The notes under the pieces are model-generated. The model ran no database searches. It saw only the letters and a program-made list of their open reading frames with translations, and was not told the origin of the DNA. DNA of 64,000 nt from positions 1 through 64,000 of the forward strand of contig NZ_CAURXA010000005.1 in NCBI RefSeq assembly GCF_963528755.1, read 5' to 3'. This document shows positions 24,816-33,702 of this stretch, piece after piece. Origin of the DNA: Selenomonas sp963528755 (GTDB taxonomy: Bacteria > Bacillota > Negativicutes > Selenomonadales > Selenomonadaceae). Within the stretch, counting starts at the first letter, position 1. Every line of letters starts with the position of its first letter. A program made the position numbers and the translations under genes.

Positions 24816-24816
24816 C

Positions 24817-25125
24817 ATGGGCAAGATACCGAAGGGGCTTTCTGATAAGGCGATGATTCAAGGCTTCGAGGAAGAGGCGACGCTCGAAGACTGCTTCCTC
24901 GCGCATGAAGCGCACGAGGAGGAAAAGCGCCGCCGCGCTGTGCACGAAAAGGAAGCGGATCTTTCGCGAGCGGCACTCACGCCTGACCTTCTCGACCGGT
25001 TGGGCAAGGAGCTTCTGCAGCTGAAACTTGATCTCTTCGCCGAGGGCATCAAGAATTATCGCATAGACATCAAGCGCGAGGGCACGACGATCATGCTCGC
25101 GCCGAAAGAAACGAAGGGGAGGTGA
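24817..25125 (+). CDS. Small charged protein of unknown function downstream of glnS
   Basis: A 102-residue soluble protein that starts two bases after the glnS stop (MGKIPKGLSDKAMIQG). It is rich in Glu, Lys and Leu. The middle is helical, with LGKELLQLKLDLFAEGIKNY, and it ends in IKREGTTIMLAPKETKGR. No signal, membrane segment or cysteines. I recognise no family. The close spacing points to cotranslation with glnS. Confidence 0.65.
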   Translation: MGKIPKGLSDKAMIQGFEEEATLEDCFLAHEAHEEEKRRRAVHEKEADLSRAALTPDLLDRLGKELLQLKLDLFAEGIKNYRIDIKREGTTIMLAPKETKGR

Positions 25126-25209
25126 GGCGGCTTCTTCGCGGGCGGGCTCCAAGATGAAAGGTGTTTTGAGATTCATTATTAAAAATTTATGAAGAAAGAA
25201 GTGTAACCA

Positions 25210-26493
25210 GTGGAAACAAGCACAATTGTTGCTATCGTGATCTTCGTCGCGGCTTACGCGCTGATCATTTCAGAGAAGATTCACCGCACCATCATTGGTA
25301 TTTGTGGCGCCATGCTGATGATCCTCCTCGGAATCATCAACCAGGAGACCGCGATTCATCACATTGACTTTAACACCCTCGGACTCCTCATGGGCATGAT
25401 GGTCATCGTGAACATCACGAGTGAGACCGGACTCTTCAACTACCTCGCAATCTGGGCGGCGAAGAAGGTCAAGGCGAAGCCGATCTCTCTGCTCATCGCT
25501 CTCTCGCTCCTCACGGCCGTCTGCTCGGCGCTTCTTGACAACGTGACGACGGTGCTTCTGACGGTGCCGATCACGTTCAGCATCACGAAGCAGCTCAACG
25601 TCGATGTCAAGCCGTTCCTCATCGCGCAGATCCTTGCGTCGAACATCGGCGGCACGGCGACGCTCATCGGCGATCCGCCGAACATCATGATCGGCAGTGC
25701 CGTCGGCCTGCAGTTCATGGATTTCATCACGAACCTCACGGCGATCTGTATCCTGATCTTCATCGTGACGATCGCTCTTTTGATCGTGATTTACGGAAAG
25801 AAGCTCCACACGACGGACGAGCTGCGCGAGAAGGTCATGCAGCTCGATGAGAAGAGTCAGATCGTCGAGCCGCGTCTCTTGAAGAAGTGCCTGTTCGCGC
25901 TCGCTATTACGATCAGCCTCTTCGTGTTGCACGGACAGCTCCACCTCGACACGGCGACCGCCGCCATGACGGGCGCAGGCCTCCTGCTCCTCATCAGTTT
26001 CCCACAGAAGGAGGCGATGATCGCGAAGGTCTTGTCGAAGGTCGAATGGCTCGCCATCTTCTTCTTCGCCGGCCTCTTCATCCTCGTCGGCGCACTCGTC
26101 GAGACGGGCGTCATCAAGATGCTCGCAGAAGAGGCGATTAAGATCACGAACGGCGATCTCACGGCGACCTCGATGCTCATTCTTTGGATGAGCGCCTACG
26201 CTTCGGCGTTCATCGACAACATCCCGTTCGTCGCGACGCTCATTCCGCTGATTCAGGACATGGGGCAGATGGGCATGACGAATCTCGATCCCGTATGGTG
26301 GTCTCTCTCCCTGGGCGCCTGCCTCGGCGGCAACGGCACCTTGATCGGCGCCTCGGCGAACGTCGTCGTCGCTTCGATGGCGGCGCAACGCGGCAAGCCG
26401 ATCTCCTTCATCAGCTTCATGAAGATCGCGCTGCCGATGATGACGCTCTCGATTGCGATTTCGAGCGTCTACATTTGGCTCAGGTATTTGTAA
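25210..26493 (+). CDS. ArsB/NhaD-type ion transporter
   Basis: A 427-residue integral membrane protein of the ion transporter superfamily with about 10-12 transmembrane segments. Family signatures are duplicated: LLDNVTTVLLTVP with GTATLIGDPPNIMIG in the first half, and FIDNIPFVATLIPL with GGNGTLIGASANVV in the second. The two halves are related, as is usual for this superfamily. The substrate (Na+/H+, arsenite or a dicarboxylate) cannot be decided. The start is GTG 25210. No arsR or arsenic genes lie nearby. Confidence 0.85.
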   Translation: METSTIVAIVIFVAAYALIISEKIHRTIIGICGAMLMILLGIINQETAIHHIDFNTLGLLMGMMVIVNITSETGLFNYLAIWAAKKVKAKPISLLIALSLLTAVCSALLDNVTTVLLTVPITFSITKQLNVDVKPFLIAQILASNIGGTATLIGDPPNIMIGSAVGLQFMDFITNLTAICILIFIVTIALLIVIYGKKLHTTDELREKVMQLDEKSQIVEPRLLKKCLFALAITISLFVLHGQLHLDTATAAMTGAGLLLLISFPQKEAMIAKVLSKVEWLAIFFFAGLFILVGALVETGVIKMLAEEAIKITNGDLTATSMLILWMSAYASAFIDNIPFVATLIPLIQDMGQMGMTNLDPVWWSLSLGACLGGNGTLIGASANVVVASMAAQRGKPISFISFMKIALPMMTLSIAISSVYIWLRYL

Positions 26494-26507
26494 ATCGTAA
26501 GTTTCTT

Positions 26508-26545
26508 GGGGCGCACGGGGAGACCCGCACGCCCCTCTTTCTCTA
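26508..26545 (+). terminator. Hairpin between transporter and leuS
   Basis: The arms GGGGCG/CGCCCC and inner CGGG/CCCG have a GAGA loop, followed by TCTTTCTCT. The T-run is interrupted and the leuS ribosome site begins at once, leaving no room for a promoter after it. It may be a leaky terminator. Confidence 0.6.
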
Positions 26546-26560
26546 GGAGGACTTTGTTGT

Positions 26561-29035
26561 ATGGAGAGATATGCTCCGCAGGAAATCGAAAAAAAGTGGC
26601 AGGAGAAGTGGCAGAAGGATGATGTCTACAAGACGGAGATCGATCGCACGCAGCCTGAATATTATGTGCTGGAGATGTTCCCCTACCCGTCGGGCAATCT
26701 GCACATGGGTCATGTGCGCAATTATTCGATCGGCGACGTCATCGCGCGCTTCAAGAAGATGCAGGGCTGCAATGTGCTGCACCCGATGGGCTTTGACGCC
26801 TTTGGCATGCCGGCGGAGAACGCTGCGATCAAGCACGGTGTGAAGCCCGCCGATTGGACATATTCCAACATTGAGAACATGAAGCGCCAGCAGATGAGCA
26901 TGGGGCTTTCCTACGATTGGAGCCGCGAGGCTGTGACCTGTCGTCCCGAGTACTACCGCTGGACACAGTGGCTCTTTGAGCTTTTCTACAAGAAGGGGCT
27001 CGCCTACAAGAAGGAAGCGTCAGTCAACTGGTGCGATACGTGCGGCACGGTGCTCGCGAATGAGCAGGTCATCGACGGCAAATGCTGGCGCTGCGACTCC
27101 GAGGTGCACAAGAAGGATCTCTCGCAGTGGTTCTTGAAGATCACGGACTATGCGGACGAACTTCTCGCCGATCTCGACAAGCTCAAGGGCTGGCCCGAGC
27201 GCGTCAAGACGATGCAGGAGAATTGGATCGGGCGCTCCGAGGGCTTGGAATTCGACATCGACGTGCCCGCGCTCGGCGAGAAGATCGCCGTCTACACGAC
27301 GCGTGCCGATACGGCGTACGGCGTGACCTTCGTGGCGCTCGCGGCGGAGCACCCTCTGATGGAGAAGATCCTCGTGGATAATCCGAAGGCGGCGGAGCTT
27401 CGCACTTTCGCCGACAAGGTCAAGGCGCAGTCGGAGCTTGAGCGCACGTCGGGTGAGTCGGAGAAAGAGGGCATGTTCACGGGGCTTTACGCCGTCAATC
27501 CCTTCAACGGCAGGAAGGTCGAGCTTTGGGTCACGAACTACGTCCTCGCCGAGTACGGCACGGGCGCAGTCATGGGTGTACCGTCGGAGGATCAGCGCGA
27601 CTGGATGTTTGCGAAGAAGTATGACCTGCCGATTATCGTCACCCTGCGCCCGAAGGATCGTGAGCTAAAACTTGAAGAAATGATGGAAGCCTACACGGAC
27701 AAGGACGGCATCCTCGTGAATTCGGCGGAGTTCGACGGCATGGAGATGCACGAGGCGCTCGCGGCAATCGTAGAAAAGGCGGTCAAGGAGGGCTTCGGCA
27801 GGCGCAAGGTCAACTATCGCCTGCGCGATTGGCTCATCTCGCGCCAGCGCTACTGGGGTGCGCCTATTCCCGTCATCTACTGCGACAAGTGCGGTGAGCA
27901 GCTCGTTCCCGAAGAGGAATTGCCCGTCAAGCTGCCCGAGGATGTGAACTTCGAGCAGGGCGCCGTTTCCCCTTTGGCGCAGAGCGAATCCTTCGTGCAC
28001 TGCACATGCCCGAAATGCGGCGGTCCCGCAAGGCGCGAGACGGACACGATGGACACCTTTATCTGCTCGTCGTGGTACTACATGCGCTACACCGATCCGC
28101 ATAACACGCACAAGCCGTTTGCGGCGGACAAGGTGAACTACTGGGCGCCTGTCGATCAGTATATCGGCGGCATCGAGCATGCGATTTTGCACCTTCTCTA
28201 TTCGCGCTTCTTCACGAAGGTGCTGCGCGACGAGAAGCTTCTGGATTTTGATGAACCGTTCCAAAATCTCCTGACGCAGGGCATGGTCATCAAGGACGGC
28301 GCGAAGATGTCGAAGTCGAAGGGCAACGTCGTCTCCCCCGAGGAGATCATCCAGAAGTATGGCGCCGATACGGCGCGCCTCTTCATTCTCTTCGCCGCTC
28401 CCGTCGAGCGTGACTTGGAGTGGAGCGACCAGGGCGTCGAGGGGGCGTTCCGCTTTTTGAACCGCGTCTGGCGCATCGTCGCGCATTTCCAGGATGCGAT
28501 CAAGGAGGGGCTGGACGATTACGACCACTCGACGCTGACGGCTGAGGAGAAGTCGCTGCGCCGCACGCTGCATCAGACGATCAAGAAGGTCACGGAAGAC
28601 GTCGGCGAGCGCTTCATGTTCAACACGGCGATCAGTGCCGTCATGGAACTTGTCAACGCTTTCTATGGATTCCAGGACAAGACGGTTCATCCGGGACTCG
28701 TGAGAGAACTCTCGTTTGCGCTTGTGAAGATGCTCGCGCCGTTTGCGCCGCATATCACGGAGGAGCTTTGGAGCCGCATGGAGGGCAAGGGAAGCGTGCA
28801 CGATGCAAGGTGGCCGAAGTTTGACCGTGCGGCCATCGTAGAGGACGAGGTCGAGATCGTCCTGCAGATCAACGGCAAGGTGCGCGACAAGCTGACGGTA
28901 TCGGTGTCTATGAAGCCGCAGGAGATGGAGAAACTGGCGCTCGCGCAGCCGAAGGTCGTCGAACTCACGGCGGGAAAGACGGTCGTCAAGGTCATCTGCG
29001 TGCCGAAGAAGCTCGTCAACATCGTCGTCAAATGA
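26561..29035 (+). CDS. leuS: Leucyl-tRNA synthetase
   Basis: A class I synthetase charging tRNA-Leu, 824 residues, a normal bacterial length. HIGH is present as LHMGHVR (48-54) after PYPSG. The inserted CP1 editing domain contains TTRADTAYGVTF and GTGAVMGVPSEDQRD. KMSKSKG lies near residue 580. Cysteine pairs at CDTCG/CWRC and CDKCG/CPKCG suggest zinc-binding insertions. The start ATG 26561 follows AGGAGG. Confidence 0.97.
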   Translation: MERYAPQEIEKKWQEKWQKDDVYKTEIDRTQPEYYVLEMFPYPSGNLHMGHVRNYSIGDVIARFKKMQGCNVLHPMGFDAFGMPAENAAIKHGVKPADWTYSNIENMKRQQMSMGLSYDWSREAVTCRPEYYRWTQWLFELFYKKGLAYKKEASVNWCDTCGTVLANEQVIDGKCWRCDSEVHKKDLSQWFLKITDYADELLADLDKLKGWPERVKTMQENWIGRSEGLEFDIDVPALGEKIAVYTTRADTAYGVTFVALAAEHPLMEKILVDNPKAAELRTFADKVKAQSELERTSGESEKEGMFTGLYAVNPFNGRKVELWVTNYVLAEYGTGAVMGVPSEDQRDWMFAKKYDLPIIVTLRPKDRELKLEEMMEAYTDKDGILVNSAEFDGMEMHEALAAIVEKAVKEGFGRRKVNYRLRDWLISRQRYWGAPIPVIYCDKCGEQLVPEEELPVKLPEDVNFEQGAVSPLAQSESFVHCTCPKCGGPARRETDTMDTFICSSWYYMRYTDPHNTHKPFAADKVNYWAPVDQYIGGIEHAILHLLYSRFFTKVLRDEKLLDFDEPFQNLLTQGMVIKDGAKMSKSKGNVVSPEEIIQKYGADTARLFILFAAPVERDLEWSDQGVEGAFRFLNRVWRIVAHFQDAIKEGLDDYDHSTLTAEEKSLRRTLHQTIKKVTEDVGERFMFNTAISAVMELVNAFYGFQDKTVHPGLVRELSFALVKMLAPFAPHITEELWSRMEGKGSVHDARWPKFDRAAIVEDEVEIVLQINGKVRDKLTVSVSMKPQEMEKLALAQPKVVELTAGKTVVKVICVPKKLVNIVVK

Positions 29036-29152
29036 CTTTTTTGAACAATAAAAGCGTTTGCAAGTACGCTGGGAGTGCTCCTTCCGGCGCACTGCGCAGA
29101 GGGGCTGGCACTTCGCCAAGCTCCTTTTCGCGCTTTGCCGAATGGTGGAATC

Positions 29153-32100
29153 ATGAAAGCACTTTTTGAACAAATGATGCAGGATGGCTCGGCTCGAAAG
29201 ATTGTCGAGGCCTTTTCGCGCCGTGCAGGTAAGACGCTCGTCTACGGTCTTAGCGGTTCGCAGAAGCATGCTCTCTTTGCTGCCGCCTGCGATGCTGCAG
29301 AGAAGCCTCTGGTCATCGTCACGCACAGTCGCGAGGCGATCGAGGCGTGGCGCGCCGATCTGACGGCGCTTCTGCCGGCACGTGAAATCCTGGAACTGCC
29401 CGAGGTCGACATGATGGCGGTGGAAGCGACGGCGAAGGGCATGGAACGCACGGCTCTGCGCATGGGTATACTCGGCAGGCTGCTCAAGAAGAATCCTGTC
29501 ATCGTACTCGCTCACGCCGCTGCCGCTGTACAGAAGGGTGTATCGCGCCGCGATTTCGAGCGCATGAGCCTGCGCCTTGAAGTCGGTGCGACGCTCGCGC
29601 GCGAGACGCTTCTTTCGCGTCTCGTCGAGCTTGGCTACGAAGCGGCGGGCGAGGTCGATGGACTCGGGCAGTTCAGTGCACGCGGCGGTATCGTCGATAT
29701 CTATCCGCTCAATGCGCCCTTGCCTCTTCGTCTGGAATTTTTCGACGATGAGATCGACTCTTTGCGCGAGTTTGATCTGGCGACGCGGCGCTCCGTGCGC
29801 AATGTGCCTTCAGCGGTGGTGCTGCCCGTCGCGACCCCTGAGGAATCCGGCGAGGATGCGACATTCCTCTCTTACTTGGAGGGCGAGGGCGCCGTCATTT
29901 TCGACGAACCCTTGCGCACGCGTGAAAGTGCACAAAAACTCGTCAAGGAGACGCCCGAGCTAAAGTCGAAGCTTTTCTCATGGGAAGAACTTGTGGCGGG
30001 CGCCGAAGGCAATGCAACCTTCTTCGCTGCTCTCATGCTGCAGAAGATTCACGGCGCGGAGCCGGACAGTCTCGTGAGCTTGGCTGTGCAGGCAGTCGCG
30101 CCCTTCCAACGACAGATGGATCTTTTGAAGAATGAGGCGCGAAACTGGCTTTCCAACAAGCAGCACGTCGTCCTTCTCGTCGGCGAGGCAGAAAAGGCTG
30201 CTTCCCTGCGCGAACTTTTTGCGAAGTCACGCATACCATCTGCCGTCGCAGCGGGCGATGAGCCTTTGAGCGACGCCTATCTGAACATCGTGGTGGGCAC
30301 GCTCTCGAATGGCTTCGAATTGCCCGGAGCGCGACTCGTCGTCGTATCCGAAAAGGACGTCTTCGGCAGGCAGAAAAAGAAACTCGCGCAGAAAGCGTCG
30401 AAGGAAGAGCGCATTTCGCACTTTCGCGAGATCAACGTCGGCGATTACGTCGTCCATGTGAATCATGGCGTCGGCAAGTATCTGGGTGTCGAAACGCTCG
30501 ATGTGGGCGGCATCAAGAAGGACTATCTGCACATCAAGTACGGCGGCGACGACAAGCTCTTCGTGCCGACCGATCAGGTGGGACTTCTGCAGAAATACAT
30601 CGGCTCGGAGGGCGAGACACCGCGTTTGCACCGCATGGGCGGCACGGAGTGGGTCAAGGCGAAGGCGCGCGCGCGCGCCTCCGTCGAGGATATCGCCGAC
30701 GAACTCATCGCGCTCTACGCGAAGCGCCGTGCGGCGAAGGGCTTCGCCTTTTCTCCCGATACGCCGTGGCAACGGGAGTTCGAGGACGCCTTCCCTTATG
30801 AGGAGACGCCCGACCAGCGCCGCGCCATTGAGGAGATCAAGGCGGATATGGAAAAGCCCGAGCCGATGGATCGACTGCTCTGCGGCGATGTCGGCTTCGG
30901 CAAGACGGAGGTGGCGATCCGCGCCGCCTACAAGGCGGTCATGGATCATAAGCAGGTAGCCGTGCTCGTGCCGACGACCGTGCTCGCACAGCAGCACTTT
31001 CAGACGTTTTCCGCACGCTTCGCCGATTTCGGCGTGAGCGTCGACGTCATTTGCCGCTTTCGCTCGGCGAAGGAGCAGAAGGCGACGATCGAGCGTCTGG
31101 AGGCGAACAAGGTCGACGTGCTCATCGGCACACACGCTATCCTGAATCAGAAGCGCGTGCATTTTTCCGATCTCGGACTTCTGATCGTCGATGAGGAGCA
31201 GCGCTTCGGCGTCAAGCAGAAGGAGAAGATCAAGAAACTTGCGTCAGGCGTAGACGTGCTGACGCTTTCGGCGACGCCGATCCCGCGGACGCTTCACATG
31301 TCGCTCGTCGGAGCGCGTGACATGAGCATCATCGAGACGCCGCCCGCCGAGCGCTTCCCCGTGCAGAGCTACGTCATCGAGGACAACGACGCCGTCTTGA
31401 AAAATGCCATTCGACGTGAACTTCGGCGCGGCGGGCAGGTTTATTTCGTCTACAACCGTGTCGAGAGCATCGACATCATGCGCCGACGGCTCGAAGAACT
31501 CGTGCCTGAGGCGCGGATTCAGACGGGGCACGGGCAGATGGCGGAAGAGCTTTTGGAGCGCGTCATGGTCGATTTCTACGAGGGGAGCTACGACATCCTG
31601 CTTGCGACGAGCATCGTGGAAAATGGTCTCGACGTGGCGAACGCGAACACGATCATCGTTTACAATGCCGATCGTTTCGGTCTGTCGCAGCTCTATCAGA
31701 TGCGCGGCCGCGTCGGCCGATCGAATCACATGGCGTTTGCCTATTTCGTTTATCAGGCCGACAAGGTCTTGTCCGAGATGGCGGAAAAGCGTCTGCAGGC
31801 GATGAAGGAGTTTGCCGAACTGGGCGCGGGCTTCAAGATCGCCATGCGCGACCTTGAGATCCGTGGCGCGGGCAACCTCCTTGGTGCGGAGCAGCACGGC
31901 CACATCGCGAGCGTCGGCTTCGAGATGTACTCGAAGCTTCTTGACGAGGCGATCGAGGAGAGGCGCACGGGAAAGCCGCCTGAAGAGAAGCTTGAGCCTG
32001 TCGTCGACATTGAGACGGAAGCCTACCTCGACGGTGAATACATCAGCGATCCCATGCACAAGATCGAGATTTACCAGCGCATTGCAGCGATTCGCAAGAA

Positions 32101-32494
32101 TGCGGAGATACAGGAACTGCTCGACGAATTGATCGATCGCTTCGGCGAGCCGACGCCCGTCGTGCTGCGTTTGCTGGAAGTTGCACGCATACGCAATTAC
32201 GCGCGAGAACTTGGCATACGTTCCGTCGTGGAAAAGCCGATGTTCTTGGAAATCTCTTTCGTCGATAAACCGACACTCGATCCCGATGGGCTGTTGAAGC
32301 TCCTCGGCCTCTTCGGCAGGAACGCCAAGATGCTCCCGCCGCCGCAGCAGATGCTTCGCATACGTCTGGCCGCGCAGTACAAGAAGAACATCGCGAATTT
32401 CATCACGCGCGTCCTGATGCTGCTGAAGGGCGAGCAGGACGCTTTCTCGGCGAAGGGCGCGACGGCCAACTCCTGTCGGCTCATCCGGTCGTAG
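29153..32494 (+). CDS. mfd: Transcription-repair coupling factor Mfd
   Basis: An ATP-dependent translocase that removes stalled RNA polymerase and recruits UvrA. It is 1113 residues, a normal length. The N-terminal UvrB-like domains begin MKALFEQMMQDGSARK. The RNA-polymerase-interacting CarD-like domain is at about 420-480 (GDYVVHVNHGVGKYLGVE). The RecG-like motor has GDVGFGKTE (about 578) and DEEQRFGVKQ (about 680). A TRCF C-terminal domain closes it. ATG 29153 is preferred to 29075 because the family begins there. In Bacillus, mfd opens the same gene block. Confidence 0.96.
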   Translation: MKALFEQMMQDGSARKIVEAFSRRAGKTLVYGLSGSQKHALFAAACDAAEKPLVIVTHSREAIEAWRADLTALLPAREILELPEVDMMAVEATAKGMERTALRMGILGRLLKKNPVIVLAHAAAAVQKGVSRRDFERMSLRLEVGATLARETLLSRLVELGYEAAGEVDGLGQFSARGGIVDIYPLNAPLPLRLEFFDDEIDSLREFDLATRRSVRNVPSAVVLPVATPEESGEDATFLSYLEGEGAVIFDEPLRTRESAQKLVKETPELKSKLFSWEELVAGAEGNATFFAALMLQKIHGAEPDSLVSLAVQAVAPFQRQMDLLKNEARNWLSNKQHVVLLVGEAEKAASLRELFAKSRIPSAVAAGDEPLSDAYLNIVVGTLSNGFELPGARLVVVSEKDVFGRQKKKLAQKASKEERISHFREINVGDYVVHVNHGVGKYLGVETLDVGGIKKDYLHIKYGGDDKLFVPTDQVGLLQKYIGSEGETPRLHRMGGTEWVKAKARARASVEDIADELIALYAKRRAAKGFAFSPDTPWQREFEDAFPYEETPDQRRAIEEIKADMEKPEPMDRLLCGDVGFGKTEVAIRAAYKAVMDHKQVAVLVPTTVLAQQHFQTFSARFADFGVSVDVICRFRSAKEQKATIERLEANKVDVLIGTHAILNQKRVHFSDLGLLIVDEEQRFGVKQKEKIKKLASGVDVLTLSATPIPRTLHMSLVGARDMSIIETPPAERFPVQSYVIEDNDAVLKNAIRRELRRGGQVYFVYNRVESIDIMRRRLEELVPEARIQTGHGQMAEELLERVMVDFYEGSYDILLATSIVENGLDVANANTIIVYNADRFGLSQLYQMRGRVGRSNHMAFAYFVYQADKVLSEMAEKRLQAMKEFAELGAGFKIAMRDLEIRGAGNLLGAEQHGHIASVGFEMYSKLLDEAIEERRTGKPPEEKLEPVVDIETEAYLDGEYISDPMHKIEIYQRIAAIRKNAEIQELLDELIDRFGEPTPVVLRLLEVARIRNYARELGIRSVVEKPMFLEISFVDKPTLDPDGLLKLLGLFGRNAKMLPPPQQMLRIRLAAQYKKNIANFITRVLMLLKGEQDAFSAKGATANSCRLIRS

Positions 32495-32650
32495 TTGCTG
32501 TAGTCGATGATGCGATATGTTGTAGCAATCAGAGTTCTACTATATCTAATTCACGAAAAATCATATGAAAAATCGTTTCTGCTGTTTCAAATTTAGTGTA
32601 CATGTGTGAGATGCATGAGAAGCCGCCTGTGCTGCGGGTGGGGATGAAAT

Positions 32651-32708
32651 AGCAAAGGATCTGTTTCATAAGTCCGAATGCGACTTGTGCAGCAGATCCT
32701 TTGCTTTG
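32651..32708. terminator. Bidirectional terminator between mfd and DUF4931 gene
   Basis: AGCAAAGGATCTG and its exact complement CAGATCCTTTGCT form a 13-bp stem around a 29-base loop between two convergent genes. T-rich sequence follows on both strands. The gap 32495-32733 holds nothing else recognisable. Confidence 0.75.
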
Positions 32709-32733
32709 TTCAGGGGGCATTTCTGCCATCATA

Positions 32734-33501
32734 CTACTTCCGATCGAAATAAATCTTTCGCACATTGTTCCGCAAATCTTCTAAGTTGCTCGGGCGAAAG
32801 CGGATGTTGTAGCCGATGAAGAGGGGGGAGGTAGCGAATCTCGGCATGATTTTGGCGCGCAGGATGCCGCTCTCCTGGTAAAAGAAGATGTTGTAACTGT
32901 TGCATCGCTTGTTGAAGTGGTGCATGAGATAGTCGACGGCAATCTGTATGTCATCGGCTACGGTGTCCAGAGGCTCGTTCGTCTTGGGGACGACATTGAA
33001 TTCGCTGAAGCCGATGCGCGGGCATGTCGCGATGTTGAAGTCGACATCGTTTTCCTCGTGTATGGTCAGTCCCTCGAATTCCAGGGGGTCGAAGGTCAGA
33101 TTTTCGTTGAGCGAGTGGAAGCCGACAATCTGCATGTGGGGGTGACGCAGCGTACCGCCCGAGAGGGGGCCGAAATTCTTGAAGAAGATGACGGTCTCGT
33201 ACTTTCCCGAATTCTGCATCTTCTGCCAGTGATGCACGCCGAAACGAATGAGGCGGTGCATGTGTTCGGCGGAATAGTCGGGCATGTCGGAGTGACAGAC
33301 TTTGCTCTCAATGAGAACGAACTGGTCGGCGTCTTCGATGACGTTGTACTTGTTCTTGAGCAGCACGAGGTCGCCGTCTGTATCGACGATGCCCGAGAGA
33401 TTTTCACGGTCACAGAAAGGACATGGGGCGGTCTTGTTGATGATATTTTCCGGCTTTTTCTTGCCGAGCGTCGTATTGAAACCGATGAGATTGATTTCCA
33501 T
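32734..33501 (-). CDS. DUF4931 protein, GalT/HIT-like
   Basis: A 255-residue protein resembling galactose-1-phosphate uridylyltransferases and the HIT superfamily, with the HxHxQ-type motif RHPHMQIVG (near residue 120) and an N-terminal zinc-like CPFC. Length and motifs fit DUF4931. In GalT the central His forms a nucleotidyl intermediate, so a nucleotide-sugar or nucleotidyl transfer role is possible, but the substrate is unknown. It is the only minus-strand gene in this part and sits where Bacillus has spoVT. Confidence 0.78.
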   Translation of the reverse strand: MEINLIGFNTTLGKKKPENIINKTAPCPFCDRENLSGIVDTDGDLVLLKNKYNVIEDADQFVLIESKVCHSDMPDYSAEHMHRLIRFGVHHWQKMQNSGKYETVIFFKNFGPLSGGTLRHPHMQIVGFHSLNENLTFDPLEFEGLTIHEENDVDFNIATCPRIGFSEFNVVPKTNEPLDTVADDIQIAVDYLMHHFNKRCNSYNIFFYQESGILRAKIMPRFATSPLFIGYNIRFRPSNLEDLRNNVRKIYFDRK

Positions 33502-33702
33502 AGAGAAGACACCTCAAGTTTTGTAACAAAATCGACCTAGTATATTTCCGGCAGAAATGGTATAATTCCTACGTTGAGCCTTAGGGTGCAGAAGATGCAT
33601 CATTCCCCTTATTATATAGAAATTCGTACATTTTTGCAAAGCGGCTTTTCCATATCTCGGATTGCAGGGAAGAATCGAAGAGGGGAATTGGGCAGTTAGG
33701 CG

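Noticed and set aside
27665..29515. 616-codon minus-strand frame opposite leuS/mfd
   Set aside because: Runs across two well-supported plus-strand genes and has antisense composition.
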